Shown: piece after piece, positions 16,178-24,409 of the stretch
Position numbering within the stretch: the first letter of the stretch is position 1
Layout of the letters: each line of letters opens with the position of its first letter
Source: Gemmatimonadota bacterium
GTDB lineage: Bacteria > Gemmatimonadota > Gemmatimonadetes > Longimicrobiales > Gaopeijiaceae
Direction: 5' to 3'
Assembly: GCA_013002885.1 (NCBI GenBank)
Contig: JABDLS010000010.1
Span: 1 to 38,922, forward strand
DNA: 38,922 bases
Notes under the pieces: generated by a model
Database searches by the model: none
What the model was told of the DNA's origin: nothing
The model's input: the letters and a program-made list of their open reading frames with translations, nothing else
Made by a program: the position numbers and the translations under genes

Positions 16178-17110
16178 ATGGGTACCAAGACAAGCACGAA
16201 ACAGAACATCGGCGTCGGCCTGGCCGTACTGGCCGTGGGCGCCTGTGCCGGTCCGGTGGACCTCGAGAACGAAGCGTGGTCCGACTCCGAATTCGACTTC
16301 GGCCAGGACATCATCGCCTTCGAGAGCCAGCGGGATGGTAATCGCGAGATCTACGTCATGGCCGCCGACGCTTCGGACGGGATCAACCTGACGAATCACG
16401 ACGCGGCCGATGGCGACGTCGCATGGTCGCCGGACGGATCGCAGATCGTGTTCGCCTCGAACCGAGACGGAAACACCGAGATCTACGTGATGCACGCCGA
16501 CGGCTCCGAGGTGACCCGGCTTACCAACGATCCGGCCATCGATCGCTTCCCGGCCTGGTCTCCCGACGGAAGCCGCATCGCGTTTTCCAGCGACCGCGAC
16601 GGGGACACCGAGATCTATGTGATGAACCCCGACGGATCGGGTGTGGTCGCCCTCACCGATGATCCCGCCGAGGACGCGGAGCCGGCCTGGCTGAGCGATG
16701 GATCCAGGATCGTCTTCTTCTCTACGCGCTCGGGGAACGGCGACATCTGGAGCATGAACGCCGACGGATCCGACCTGGACAACCTCACCGACGACCCGGC
16801 GTTCGACTCGGCGCCGGCGACCTCGGCTAGGACTCTGGGGGGATCGGGCCTGATCTCCTTCGTGAGTGACCGGGCGGGGGGAAACATGGACATCTACACC
16901 ATGAATCCCGACGGATCGGACTGGCGCAGGATCACTACCGAGGACGCCGACGACTTCGACTCGGCCTGGGCCACGGATGGCGGTCTCCTGGTGTTCGACA
17001 GCTACCGGGAGGGCAATTGGGACATCTATCTCATCGAGCCGGCGGGCACGAACACCATCCGTCTCACGACGCACGTGGGCGACGACGAGTCCCCGGCGTG
17101 GCGTCCCTGA
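16178..17110 (+). CDS. TolB-like PD40 beta-propeller lipoprotein
   Basis: Exported protein of 310 residues. A signal ends at lipobox AVGAC (Cys near residue 24), so it is probably a lipoprotein. The mature part is six PD40 (TolB-type) blades of about 42 residues with the repeating pattern I-x-F-x-S-x-R-D-G-x-x-E-I-Y-V-M, N-P/A-D-G-S, R-L-T-x-x-P and P-A-W-S-P-D-G-S. The sixth blade closes with ESPAWRP at the C-terminus, giving a complete six-bladed propeller. It most likely binds a protein or glycan partner. A GGGGGGGCGAG site precedes the ATG, 32 bases after the repeat-protein gene, so it may be the last gene of the Tad transcript. It has no neighbouring tol or pal genes and is not the housekeeping TolB. 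Confidence 0.88.
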   Translation: MGTKTSTKQNIGVGLAVLAVGACAGPVDLENEAWSDSEFDFGQDIIAFESQRDGNREIYVMAADASDGINLTNHDAADGDVAWSPDGSQIVFASNRDGNTEIYVMHADGSEVTRLTNDPAIDRFPAWSPDGSRIAFSSDRDGDTEIYVMNPDGSGVVALTDDPAEDAEPAWLSDGSRIVFFSTRSGNGDIWSMNADGSDLDNLTDDPAFDSAPATSARTLGGSGLISFVSDRAGGNMDIYTMNPDGSDWRRITTEDADDFDSAWATDGGLLVFDSYREGNWDIYLIEPAGTNTIRLTTHVGDDESPAWRP

Positions 17111-17325
17111 CGAGGGGCCGCTGCCAGCGTCCCGGAACAGCTGTTTCCGCGGTCGGCAAAGTTTGCGTCCCGTGAAGGTGCCTGGAGACGAAACAGCCCG
17201 CCAATCCGGCCCGTTCGGGGTGGCACGCTTGTTGTCACTCAAGGTGGAGACAATGCGGCCCGGGGGGGCCATCTAGACCAGCCAAGGGCGATGCGAGTCG
17301 TCCCTGCCAGATGGAGCCAGCAATC

Positions 17326-18093
17326 ATGTCAGCCCACATCATCGAATCGTCACGCCTGCGGCGTCATGGCCTCACGGCCTTGCTCGTCGCCTTCACGGCG
17401 GCCTGCGGAGAGAGCAGCAACGAGGTCCTCGGGCCTCCGCTTCCCGGATCCTTGGCCGTCAGCATCGTCACGACGGGCTTCATGAAAGACGACGGCTACG
17501 AGCTCATGGTCAACGGTGAGAGCCGGGGAACCATCGCAGCCGACGGCGAGGCCACCATCGACGACCTCGAGCCAGCCAATTATGAGGTAGAGCTCGGGGA
17601 CGTCGCGGACAACTGCTCCGTCGAGGGCGTCTCCGTTGACGTCGTCTCCGAGGAGACCGCGGCGGTGGCACTCGCGGTGGTCTGCCTCGCGCCGGAGCCG
17701 GTACCCTACGCCGTGCGTGCGAGTCGCGATCGGCCGGACCTGGACACCGGCGCCATGGTGGAGTGCTCCTTCGGGCTCTGTCCGTCGGACGACGAGTGGG
17801 ACGTGTGGGTCGACTTCGACAGCCAGGCCGATCCGCAGGCCGTGATCCGCCAGAACGAAGACATCGCGGTCGAGATCGCTCATCTCGACGGTGTAGCGCT
17901 GGCCGATCTCACCGACGTGGACGTCGAGGGCGCCACGTTCAGCCTCGAGCCCGTAGACGCACCCTTCGGTCCGAACACGGTCGTCCTGGTCCGCACGGAT
18001 CACGGCAACGTCTACGCGTTGGGGAATCCCACCGAGCAGACTCTCCTCCTCACCGCCACCTTCGACGCGATGCTCATCGCGACGGGGTCGTAG
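17326..18093 (+). CDS. putative lipoprotein of unknown function
   Basis: Exported protein of 255 residues; family not recognised. A basic start (SSRLRRHG) and hydrophobic helix lead to lipobox AFTAAC, Cys27 becoming the lipidated residue. The first 100 mature residues look like a beta-sandwich or PEGA-like module (GSLAVSIVTTGFMKDDGYELMV followed by DGEATIDDLEPANYEVEL), ending in a valine-rich strand. The second half (about 125-250) is a separate acidic domain with a CSFGLC cysteine pair. I chose the ATG at 17326 because GGAG lies 9 bases upstream; an ATG at 17311 adds five residues with no site. The 200-bp gap upstream has a 5-bp hairpin (17133-17149) and no clear promoter. Confidence 0.75.
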   Translation: MSAHIIESSRLRRHGLTALLVAFTAACGESSNEVLGPPLPGSLAVSIVTTGFMKDDGYELMVNGESRGTIAADGEATIDDLEPANYEVELGDVADNCSVEGVSVDVVSEETAAVALAVVCLAPEPVPYAVRASRDRPDLDTGAMVECSFGLCPSDDEWDVWVDFDSQADPQAVIRQNEDIAVEIAHLDGVALADLTDVDVEGATFSLEPVDAPFGPNTVVLVRTDHGNVYALGNPTEQTLLLTATFDAMLIATGS

Positions 18094-18299
18094 AGCGCCG
18101 ACACACGTAGCTCCCGCTGCGGACACCCTCCCCGGGTCTGTTCCGCGGCGGTGCAGGACCACCAGTCCGTCGGTCCGCAATGCGGGTCGGCGGGCTGGTG
18201 TCGTTTCGAGCGAGCCGCCGTCCGCCTGCGGGAATGGCGAGAGGCCCTCGCCGCCCCCATTGTCGACGTCCACCGAGTGGGCGCACCCGAGGGGAGGCC

Positions 18300-19490
18300 A
18301 TGGATTCCAACGACGCGCGAGCGAGGGCTTTCAAAGATGCGGTGACTGCCGGCGATGCTGCGCGGCTCCGGACGCTGTTCGCCGAGCATCCCGATTTGCC
18401 AGGTGTCATCGACGCTCCCTGGTTCTCCTTCGGGAAGCCGGCTCTGGCGGAAGCGGCCGGCCGGTTGGATCGGGACATGGTAGACGCCCTGCTGGAAGTG
18501 GGTGCCGACCCGGATGCCCGCTCCGACTGGGAGGCGGGACCCTACTCGGCCCTCCACACGCTCCTCGATGGGGCGACGCCGCAGCGTATCGCCTTTGCCG
18601 AGTACCTGGTCTCCCGTGGCGCGACGGTCGACCTCCATTCGGCGGCCGGCCTGGGTCGCCTCGACCGTATCGAAGAGATTCTCGATGCGGCCCCCGAAAG
18701 GGTGAGCGCGCCCGGTCCAGACGGTGCGACGCCGCTTCACCTGGCTCGTTCCCCCGAGGTCGCCGCCCTTCTCCTCGACCGGGGAGCCGAGATCGACAAA
18801 CGGTGCGTGGATCACTCGAGCACGCCTGCCATGTGGGCGGCAGGAGGGCGCGAGGACGTCATGCGTTTCCTCCTGGAGCGAGGTGCGACCCCGGACCTCT
18901 TCCAGGCGGTCCTGCTGGACGACCAGGGGCTCGCCGACACGATTCTGGCCAGAGATCCCGCCGCCATTTCCGTCCGCGTCCGGTTCGGTCGGTCCCATCC
19001 CCATCTCGGGGGTGGAGACAAGTACGTGTGGGCCCTTGACGGCGCGGACACTCCGCTGGAGCTCGCTCGGCGCCGGGAGGCGAGGGCCATGGAGGCGTAC
19101 CTTTGGGAGCGGGCACCATTGGGAATCAAAGTCGTTCACGCCTCTCGTGGTGAAGATGAGGCGGCGCTGGCTGAACTGCTCGCGGAGAAGGGTGCCGTCG
19201 ACACCCTGTCCACGGATGAGGTGTTCCTGGGGCTGTGCGGTAGTGCGTCCGGCGCAGGGGCTTTGACCCGGGCCGGGGCTGATCCCAGCACGCCGGACCC
19301 CGGGAACGGCAGCACGCCACTCCACCACGCGGGGTGGAACGGGGATCTGCAGTTGGCTCGGACGCTCCTGGAGGCCGGTGCCGACCCCACCGTTCACGAC
19401 GGAAATCACGATTCCACGCCCCTCGGGTGGGCCGACTTCGCCGGACACGAGGAGGTGGTCCGACTCATCGAGGGCTACCTCCCTGACTGA
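18300..19490 (+). CDS. ankyrin-repeat protein
   Basis: Cytoplasmic repeat protein of 396 residues without a signal peptide. Ankyrin units are visible throughout: MVDALLEVGADPDARS (about 60), TPLHLARSPEVAALLLDRGAEID (about 140-162), TPAMWAAGGREDVMRFLLERGATPD (about 171-195), TPLHHAGWNGDLQLARTLLEAGADP and TPLGWADFAGHEEVVRLIEGYL near the end. A less regular middle (about 200-300) contains a Gly/His loop. The role is probably protein binding; no enzymatic domain is seen. The ATG at 18300 has AGGGGAGG just upstream. The frame is open back to an ATG at 18180, but that stretch is Arg/Pro-rich and looks non-coding; it also carries a 6-bp hairpin (18236-18252). Confidence 0.88.
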   Translation: MDSNDARARAFKDAVTAGDAARLRTLFAEHPDLPGVIDAPWFSFGKPALAEAAGRLDRDMVDALLEVGADPDARSDWEAGPYSALHTLLDGATPQRIAFAEYLVSRGATVDLHSAAGLGRLDRIEEILDAAPERVSAPGPDGATPLHLARSPEVAALLLDRGAEIDKRCVDHSSTPAMWAAGGREDVMRFLLERGATPDLFQAVLLDDQGLADTILARDPAAISVRVRFGRSHPHLGGGDKYVWALDGADTPLELARRREARAMEAYLWERAPLGIKVVHASRGEDEAALAELLAEKGAVDTLSTDEVFLGLCGSASGAGALTRAGADPSTPDPGNGSTPLHHAGWNGDLQLARTLLEAGADPTVHDGNHDSTPLGWADFAGHEEVVRLIEGYLPD

Positions 19491-19517
19491 GGCCTGTTGT
19501 CAGTCACTGTATATGAG

Positions 19518-19546
19518 TTGACGCGTATATACGTCATGCATTATAT
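19518..19546 (+). promoter_or_regulatory. sigma-70-type promoter for the arsR-SRPBCC pair
   Basis: A -35 element TTGACG (19518-19523), a spacer of exactly 17 bases and a -10 element TTATAT (19541-19546) lie in a short AT-rich island that stands out from the GC-rich surroundings. The predicted start of transcription falls at about 19552-19554, which coincides with the ATG at 19553. No Shine-Dalgarno sequence precedes that ATG, so the mRNA is likely leaderless. Confidence 0.7.
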
Positions 19547-19557
19547 AAAGTCATGAC
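19519..19557. promoter_or_regulatory. palindromic operator elements within the arsR promoter
   Basis: TGACG (19519-19523) and CGTCA (19532-19536) form an inverted repeat with an 8-base spacer, overlapping the -35 and the spacer; CGTATATACG within it is itself a perfect palindrome. A second perfect palindrome GTCATGAC (19550-19557) covers the start codon. The placement suits autorepression by the ArsR protein encoded directly downstream; binding is inferred. Confidence 0.5.
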
Positions 19558-19861
19558 GAACTCTTTCGATCTCGTGGCCGATCCGACCCGCCGACGGATT
19601 CTTGAGGCGCTGAACCGGGAGGAGTGCTCCGTCGGGGCCCTCGTGGAGCGATCGGAGGTGAGTCAGCCTGCGGTCTCGCGGCAGCTCAGAGTGCTCCGGG
19701 AAGCTGGATTGGTGTCCGCCCGAAAGGATGCCCAGCGGCGTATCTACCGTCTGCACCCGGAGAAGCTGAAGGAGTTGGACGAATGGCTCCAGCCCTTCCG
19801 TAAGGCCTGGGAGGGACGCCTCGACCGAATGGAAGACGTGCTTGCTTCTATGGAGGATTGA
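19553..19861 (+). CDS. ArsR-family winged-helix transcriptional regulator
   Basis: ArsR/SmtB-fold repressor of 102 residues. It begins with FDLVADPTRRRILEAL, the classic ArsR helix, and the recognition region is VSQPAVSRQLRVLREAGLVS (about 39-58), followed by the beta-wing (KDAQRRIYRL). The C-terminal helix (ELDEWLQPFRKAWEGRLDRMEDVL) matches the SdpR/YczG-like subgroup usually encoded next to SRPBCC proteins. The metal-binding Cys motif ELCVCDL of arsenic sensors is absent, so the signal is probably not a metal. One base separates its stop from the SRPBCC start. The ATG is at or next to the predicted transcription start. Confidence 0.93.
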   Translation: MTNSFDLVADPTRRRILEALNREECSVGALVERSEVSQPAVSRQLRVLREAGLVSARKDAQRRIYRLHPEKLKELDEWLQPFRKAWEGRLDRMEDVLASMED

Positions 19862-19862
19862 A

Positions 19863-20426
19863 ATGGACTCGACGCTGCGCGACGACGGTGCCCGGTACAC
19901 GCTGACGGTGGAACGGCGGCTCTCTTACCCACCGGCGAAGGTCTGGCGAGTGCTCACCCAGCGAGATCTCCTTGTCCAGTGGTTTCCCTGCGACATCGAA
20001 GGAGATTGGATCGCGCGTGCGCCCCTTCGCTTCCACTTCTTCCACGGTGAGGACGAGGACATGCCCGAAGAAGAACAGCGGGGCGAGGTCCTCACCGTCG
20101 ACGAAGGTCGCCTCCTGGAGTTTCGATGGGGCACGCACGTGCTCCGGTACGAGCTCGAGCCGGACGGAGACGGCTGCCTGTTGCGTCTCTACGAGACCTT
20201 CGACGACCCCACATGGGGTGCCCGCAACGCCGCAGGCTGGGAAATGTGCCTCGACAACCTCGGACTGGTGCTCGACGGGGCGGCAGCCCTCAAGTTCGTG
20301 GCCTCGGTGTGGAGGGCGAAGTTCGAGCGCTACCGCGATGAGTTCGAGCCGGAGTTCGGCCCGCAGGATGATCCGACGGGCAAGCATCCTCTACTGAAGG
20401 ATGAGGCGGTGGCTGGGGACGCCTGA
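19863..20426 (+). CDS. SRPBCC/AHSA1-domain protein
   Basis: START-like ligand-binding protein of 187 residues, cytoplasmic. Signatures of the activator-of-Hsp90 ATPase homologue 1 group are present: LTVERRLSYPPAKVWRVLTQRDLLVQWFP at about 14-42, split here by the conserved helix, then LLEFRWGTHVLRYELEPDGDGCLLRLYETF and the C-terminal helix beginning GWEMCLDNL. These proteins bind small hydrophobic ligands, but the ligand here is unknown. The ATG at 19863 fits the conserved start and follows the arsR stop by one base. ArsR-SRPBCC pairs are a common two-gene unit in many bacteria. Confidence 0.92.
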   Translation: MDSTLRDDGARYTLTVERRLSYPPAKVWRVLTQRDLLVQWFPCDIEGDWIARAPLRFHFFHGEDEDMPEEEQRGEVLTVDEGRLLEFRWGTHVLRYELEPDGDGCLLRLYETFDDPTWGARNAAGWEMCLDNLGLVLDGAAALKFVASVWRAKFERYRDEFEPEFGPQDDPTGKHPLLKDEAVAGDA

Positions 20427-20515
20427 ACCCTCGGCACCGGGGCCCTCGCTTGCGGTTGCGCCTTCACTGTCGGACTTTGCCCCATCAGATCCGACCTCTG
20501 CCCAGGAAGGAGTCC

Positions 20516-21871
20516 ATGGCGCGCCGACCAAAGCTCGATCGTCGAACGTTCCTTCGAGGTGCCGGAGCGAGCGCGCTCCTGGGAGCCGCCGGGGTCAGGC
20601 CGGCGGGAGGCTCGGTCCTCCCCGTCTTCGGATTCGACCCGGACCGGCAGGTGTTCGACTTCGACGAGCCCTTCGACCGATTCGGTACCAACTGCACGAA
20701 GTGGGACGGCGCCGTGGCCGACACCGGTCACCCCATCGAGGTCGGGATGGGAATCGCGGACACCGACTTCAGGGCGGCCCCGTGCATCACCAGAGCCCTC
20801 GCCGAGCGGTGCGCTCACGAGAACTGGGGATACCTGAGGCGCCCCGCGAAGTATGCGGAAGCCGTGGCCGACTGGAACTTCCGCCGGTACGGAGTCGAGA
20901 TCGACCCGGGGGACCTCGTCTGGACGACGGGCGTGCACCCGGCCCTCATCGCGGCGCTTCTGGCATTCTCGCCGCCGGGCTCGCGGGTCCTCATGACGAC
21001 CCCCGTCTACAACGGCTTCTACACGGACCTGCGTTTCACACGCACCATCCCTGAAGACAGCCCAATGTTGCGCGTCGACGGCGGTCGCTACGAGGTCGAC
21101 TGGGACGACTTCGAGCGCCGGGCCGCCCGATCCAACGTCTTCATCCTCTGTAATCCACAGAACCCGACGGGCAACTGCTGGACGGAGGAAGAACTGCTGC
21201 GCATGGGCGAGATCTGCCTTCGCCACCGAACGGTCGTCCTCGCCGACGAGATCCACTGCGACTTCGTGAACGCGGGCCAGAAGTACACCCCCTTCGCGGC
21301 ACTCCCGGACAGGAAGATCGTCGACAACAGCCTCACGTTCAAGGCTCAGAGCAAGACGTTCAATCTGGCCGCCATGAAGGTCTCGTGGTGGTACTCGACG
21401 AACCCCGACTACCAGGAGCGGGTGCAGGCGAACAGCCGCGCCGACCTGCCTACCCTCGGGCTCGTGGCCAACCACGCAGCACTCACCGAGGGCGAGCCAT
21501 GGCTGGAGCAGCTCCTGCCCTACATCGACGCGAACCAGGACTTCGCCGAGTCCTATGTCCGTGATCACGTTCCACACCTCCACTACACGAAGGCCGAAGG
21601 GACGTACCTGGCCTGGGTGGATGTCCGGGAGATCATGGAGGCCATCGATGCCGAACGTATCGCGGCGGAGGAGAGCAAGTCGTCGGTCGGCACCGTGACG
21701 CCGGGGAAGGTGGTCCAGCGTTGGCTTGCCGAGCGTGCCGGGGTGTTCCTGAGCCCCGGGGACGGCTTCGGCACTGGCGGCGTCGGTTACATGCGCATGA
21801 ACCTGGGGACGCAACGAGCACGCATCCGACAGGCACTCGACAACATCGCGACCGCGGTCGCGGAGCTATAG
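20516..21871 (+). CDS. Tat-exported PLP-dependent C-S lyase (MalY/PatB-like)
   Basis: Fold-type I PLP enzyme of 451 residues, closest to the MalY/PatB cystathionine beta-lyase group. Visible signatures are GVHPALIAALLAF, the NPQNPTGN loop (213-220), the PLP-ring Asp244 in LADEIHCDF, and the Schiff-base Lys280 in AQSKTFNLAAMK. The likely reaction is beta-elimination of a sulfur amino acid to pyruvate, ammonia and a thiol. It is unusual in carrying a twin-arginine leader (RRTFLRGAGASALLGAAG, residues 9-26), which implies export of the folded holoenzyme. The ATG at 20516 has AGGAAGGAG upstream and sets the twin-Arg at positions 9-10. A racemase or aminotransferase activity cannot be excluded. 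Confidence 0.9.
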   Translation: MARRPKLDRRTFLRGAGASALLGAAGVRPAGGSVLPVFGFDPDRQVFDFDEPFDRFGTNCTKWDGAVADTGHPIEVGMGIADTDFRAAPCITRALAERCAHENWGYLRRPAKYAEAVADWNFRRYGVEIDPGDLVWTTGVHPALIAALLAFSPPGSRVLMTTPVYNGFYTDLRFTRTIPEDSPMLRVDGGRYEVDWDDFERRAARSNVFILCNPQNPTGNCWTEEELLRMGEICLRHRTVVLADEIHCDFVNAGQKYTPFAALPDRKIVDNSLTFKAQSKTFNLAAMKVSWWYSTNPDYQERVQANSRADLPTLGLVANHAALTEGEPWLEQLLPYIDANQDFAESYVRDHVPHLHYTKAEGTYLAWVDVREIMEAIDAERIAAEESKSSVGTVTPGKVVQRWLAERAGVFLSPGDGFGTGGVGYMRMNLGTQRARIRQALDNIATAVAEL

Positions 21872-21880
21872 GAGAGATCC

Positions 21881-23461
21881 ATGAATTGTCCACGCACCCT
21901 CATCGCACTGTCGGTCCTGTCGCTCTGCTACGTGGCCCCGACGTCAGCCCAGTTCGACAATGTTGGCTCCATTGATTTTCCCACTTCCGCAACGGGTGAG
22001 GCGCAGCAGCATTTCCTGCGCGGCGTGGCGATCCTCCACAGCTTCGGATGGGAGCAGGCCAAAGAAGAGTTCCAGGCCGCTCAGGATGCCGACCCGGATT
22101 TCGCCCTCGCCTACTGGGGCGAATCGCTGGCGTACAATCACCCACTCGTGTCCCAGATGGACGCCAGCGAGCCGAGCCGCGTCTTGAAGAAGTTGGCGCC
22201 CACCCGCGCGGAGCGGATGGCGAAGGCGCCCACCGATCGGGAGAAGGGCTTGCTCGAGGCAGTAGAAATCCTCTGGGGTGACCGCGACCACGTGGATCGG
22301 CGTGTGGGCTACATGGAAGCCATGGAGCGCCTCCACGAGCGGTACCCCGAGGACTCGGAGATCGCGGCCTTCTACGCGCTCTCGATGCTGAGCGCGGTTG
22401 CCGCGACCCGGGACCTGAGCGGACGGCTCAACATCCGAGCCGGGACCATTGCGCTGAAGCTGAGTAAGGACAATCCGGATCACCCAGGCGCTGTTCACTA
22501 CACGATCCACGCCTTCGACGACCCCCTGCATGCACCTCTCGCCCTCGAAGCCGCGCATCGCTTCGCCGACATCGCGCCTGCGGTGTCCCATGCCCGGCAC
22601 ATGCCGACGCACATCTTCATCCAGCACGGGATGTGGGACTACGTCTCGAATCACAACCAATCGGCGTACGACGCCGCGCGGGCGCTTTGGCAGCCCGGGC
22701 AGAGTATGGGTGACGCCATCCATGCCCTCGACTGGGGGCAGTACGGTGACCTGCAACGGGGTGACTACGAGAAGGCGCAGGTCTGGATCGAGCGGATCGA
22801 GGAGATGGCAGAGAGTGGCGGCTTCATGGAGGGCGGCGCCCGCGGCCAGGCCGGAGTGGCCCGTGCGGTGAGCACGAACTCCCTGCTGAGGGCCCGCTAC
22901 ATCGTCGACACCGAGGAGTGGAAGGTCCGTCCGGTCACGGACGAGTCGACTCCTGCTGAACTCCTGGCGACAGGATTGAGTGCGGCTCGACTCGGCGATC
23001 AGGCTGCACTGCGACAAGCCGAGGCCGCCCTCGGTGCGCGGGTCGAGGAGGGACAGGGCGGTTATACGGCGGTCATGCACAAGCAGCTCGAGGCATTGCT
23101 CCACGCGGGCATGGGCCACGCGGACATCGCGACGGGCCTGATGGACGAGGCGGTCGAAATGGTCGAGGCGATGGCGCCTCCCCGTGGATCGGCCAGCCCG
23201 ATCAAGCCGGTCTACGAGCTGTATGGCGAGCTTCTCCTGGAACTGGACCGTCCGGCTGCGGCGGCCCAGACGTTCGAGACGTCCCTCGTGCGCATGCCGC
23301 GGCGCCCGAGGTCGGTCCTTGGACTCGCTCGTGCCCGCGCGATTACCGGAGACGAGGAGGGCGCGGCCGAGGCCTACGGTGAGCTCATCGAGATCTGGGA
23401 AGGCCGCGACAGTCTCGAGGGTGTGAAGGAAGCCCGTCAGTTCCTGGCTGAGACCATGTAG
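21881..23461 (+). CDS. exported TPR-repeat protein
   Basis: Secreted or periplasmic protein of 526 residues. A Sec signal ends at APTSAQ (residue 24). TPR-like helices begin at FLRGVAILHSFGWEQAKEEFQAA and recur to the C-terminus (AAQTFETSLVRMPRRPRSVLGLARA). The middle has a conserved His-rich core: HYTIHAFDDPLHAPLA and SHARHMPTHIFIQHGMWD (about 206-255). In relatives I have seen, this core is more conserved than the TPRs. The clustered His, Asp and Trp residues could form a metal or substrate site, but no enzyme activity is known to me. It lies 9 bases after the PLP lyase and 3 bases before the DUF1684 gene, so the three are likely co-transcribed. Confidence 0.85.
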   Translation: MNCPRTLIALSVLSLCYVAPTSAQFDNVGSIDFPTSATGEAQQHFLRGVAILHSFGWEQAKEEFQAAQDADPDFALAYWGESLAYNHPLVSQMDASEPSRVLKKLAPTRAERMAKAPTDREKGLLEAVEILWGDRDHVDRRVGYMEAMERLHERYPEDSEIAAFYALSMLSAVAATRDLSGRLNIRAGTIALKLSKDNPDHPGAVHYTIHAFDDPLHAPLALEAAHRFADIAPAVSHARHMPTHIFIQHGMWDYVSNHNQSAYDAARALWQPGQSMGDAIHALDWGQYGDLQRGDYEKAQVWIERIEEMAESGGFMEGGARGQAGVARAVSTNSLLRARYIVDTEEWKVRPVTDESTPAELLATGLSAARLGDQAALRQAEAALGARVEEGQGGYTAVMHKQLEALLHAGMGHADIATGLMDEAVEMVEAMAPPRGSASPIKPVYELYGELLLELDRPAAAAQTFETSLVRMPRRPRSVLGLARARAITGDEEGAAEAYGELIEIWEGRDSLEGVKEARQFLAETM

Positions 23462-23464
23462 TCC

Positions 23465-24397
23465 GTGGCCGACCCTCCCTCGGGCCGCCTTGGCCGCATG
23501 GCGATCCTCTCCCTCGTCGCGGGCTGCGCTGAGCCGTGGCCGGAACCACCGGTTGTCGACACGGGTGTGTTCGCCGAAGAACACGAGGATTGGCGGAGTC
23601 GGCGGGAGGCGCGGGCGGTGGAGCCGCCGGGCGGACCCGTCCTCTGGATCGGCTTGTGGGATCTCCCCCACGGCGAGACCGTTTTCGGGGCAGATCCTGG
23701 GCTTCCCATCGCGCTTCCTGCCGAGGACTCACCCCCGATCGCAGGCACGCTGACGCGTCAGGGCGAGGCGGTCAGGCTCGAACCGGCACCCGGCGCCGCA
23801 ATCCGTGTGCACGAAGGAGACCTGATAGAGGGCCCCATCGAGCTGAGGCACGATCGAATGGAGGATCCCACCCGGCTCCAGCTCGGCTCTCTCGGGCTTC
23901 GCGTGCACTCGGAGCAGGGGACCGATCGGCTCTGGCTCCGCGCCTGGGACGAGGACACGCCCGAGCGTGAGACGTTCCGGCTTCCCGACTACTTCCCGGT
24001 GGACCCGGCGTGGCGTGTCCAGGCTCGGTTCGAGCCATACGTAGAGCCCGAGCCGCTCCGAGTCCCCGATGTCACCGGCGGGATGGTCGAGTTCATCGCA
24101 CGGGGGGAGTTGGTGTTCCGCAGGGGAAGAAAGGAGCACCGACTCATCGCGACGGCCGGCGAAACCAGCTCGTCGTATTTCGTGATGATGTGGGACTCGA
24201 CCGCGGTCGACGCGACCTACCAGGGCGGACGCTATCTGCGAGTCGACTTCCCCGACGAGTCGGGGTGGACCACCATCGACTTCAACCGGACCTACAACGC
24301 GCCCTGTGTGTTCACCGCCTATTCGGTTTGCGGACTGCCCCCTCGGCGGAATTGGCTCCCACTCCGGGTGGAGGCGGGAGAGCAGCGGCCGAACTGA
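23465..24397 (+). CDS. DUF1684 lipoprotein
   Basis: DUF1684 (COG3358) protein of 310 residues. Lipobox LVAGC places the lipidated Cys near residue 20. The family hallmark is in the C-terminal half: WTTIDFNRTYNAPCVFTAYSVCGLPPRRNWLP (read as DFNRTYNAPC and YSVCGLPP), with YLRVDFPD before it. The N-terminal FAEEHEDWRSRREA is the standard DUF1684 helix. The function is not established. The GTG at 23465 is the first start after the TPR gene; an ATG at 23498 (MAILSLVAGC) would still leave a short lipoprotein signal and is a real alternative. It ends 12 bases from the convergent amidohydrolase. Confidence 0.88.
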   Translation: MADPPSGRLGRMAILSLVAGCAEPWPEPPVVDTGVFAEEHEDWRSRREARAVEPPGGPVLWIGLWDLPHGETVFGADPGLPIALPAEDSPPIAGTLTRQGEAVRLEPAPGAAIRVHEGDLIEGPIELRHDRMEDPTRLQLGSLGLRVHSEQGTDRLWLRAWDEDTPERETFRLPDYFPVDPAWRVQARFEPYVEPEPLRVPDVTGGMVEFIARGELVFRRGRKEHRLIATAGETSSSYFVMMWDSTAVDATYQGGRYLRVDFPDESGWTTIDFNRTYNAPCVFTAYSVCGLPPRRNWLPLRVEAGEQRPN

Positions 24398-24409
24398 GGG
24401 GTGGCCGAC

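Noticed and set aside
16300..17100. Tandem DNA repeats that could be taken for an array
   Set aside because: The periodicity of about 126 bases is the codon pattern of PD40 blades; the units diverge too much for CRISPR or satellite DNA.
17133..17166. Small hairpin (CGGAA/TTCCG) and GCAAA-G-TTTGC symmetry between the PD40 and lipoprotein genes
   Set aside because: The first stem is only five base pairs and the second cannot form a loop, and neither is followed by a U-run. They are not enough to call a terminator or operator.
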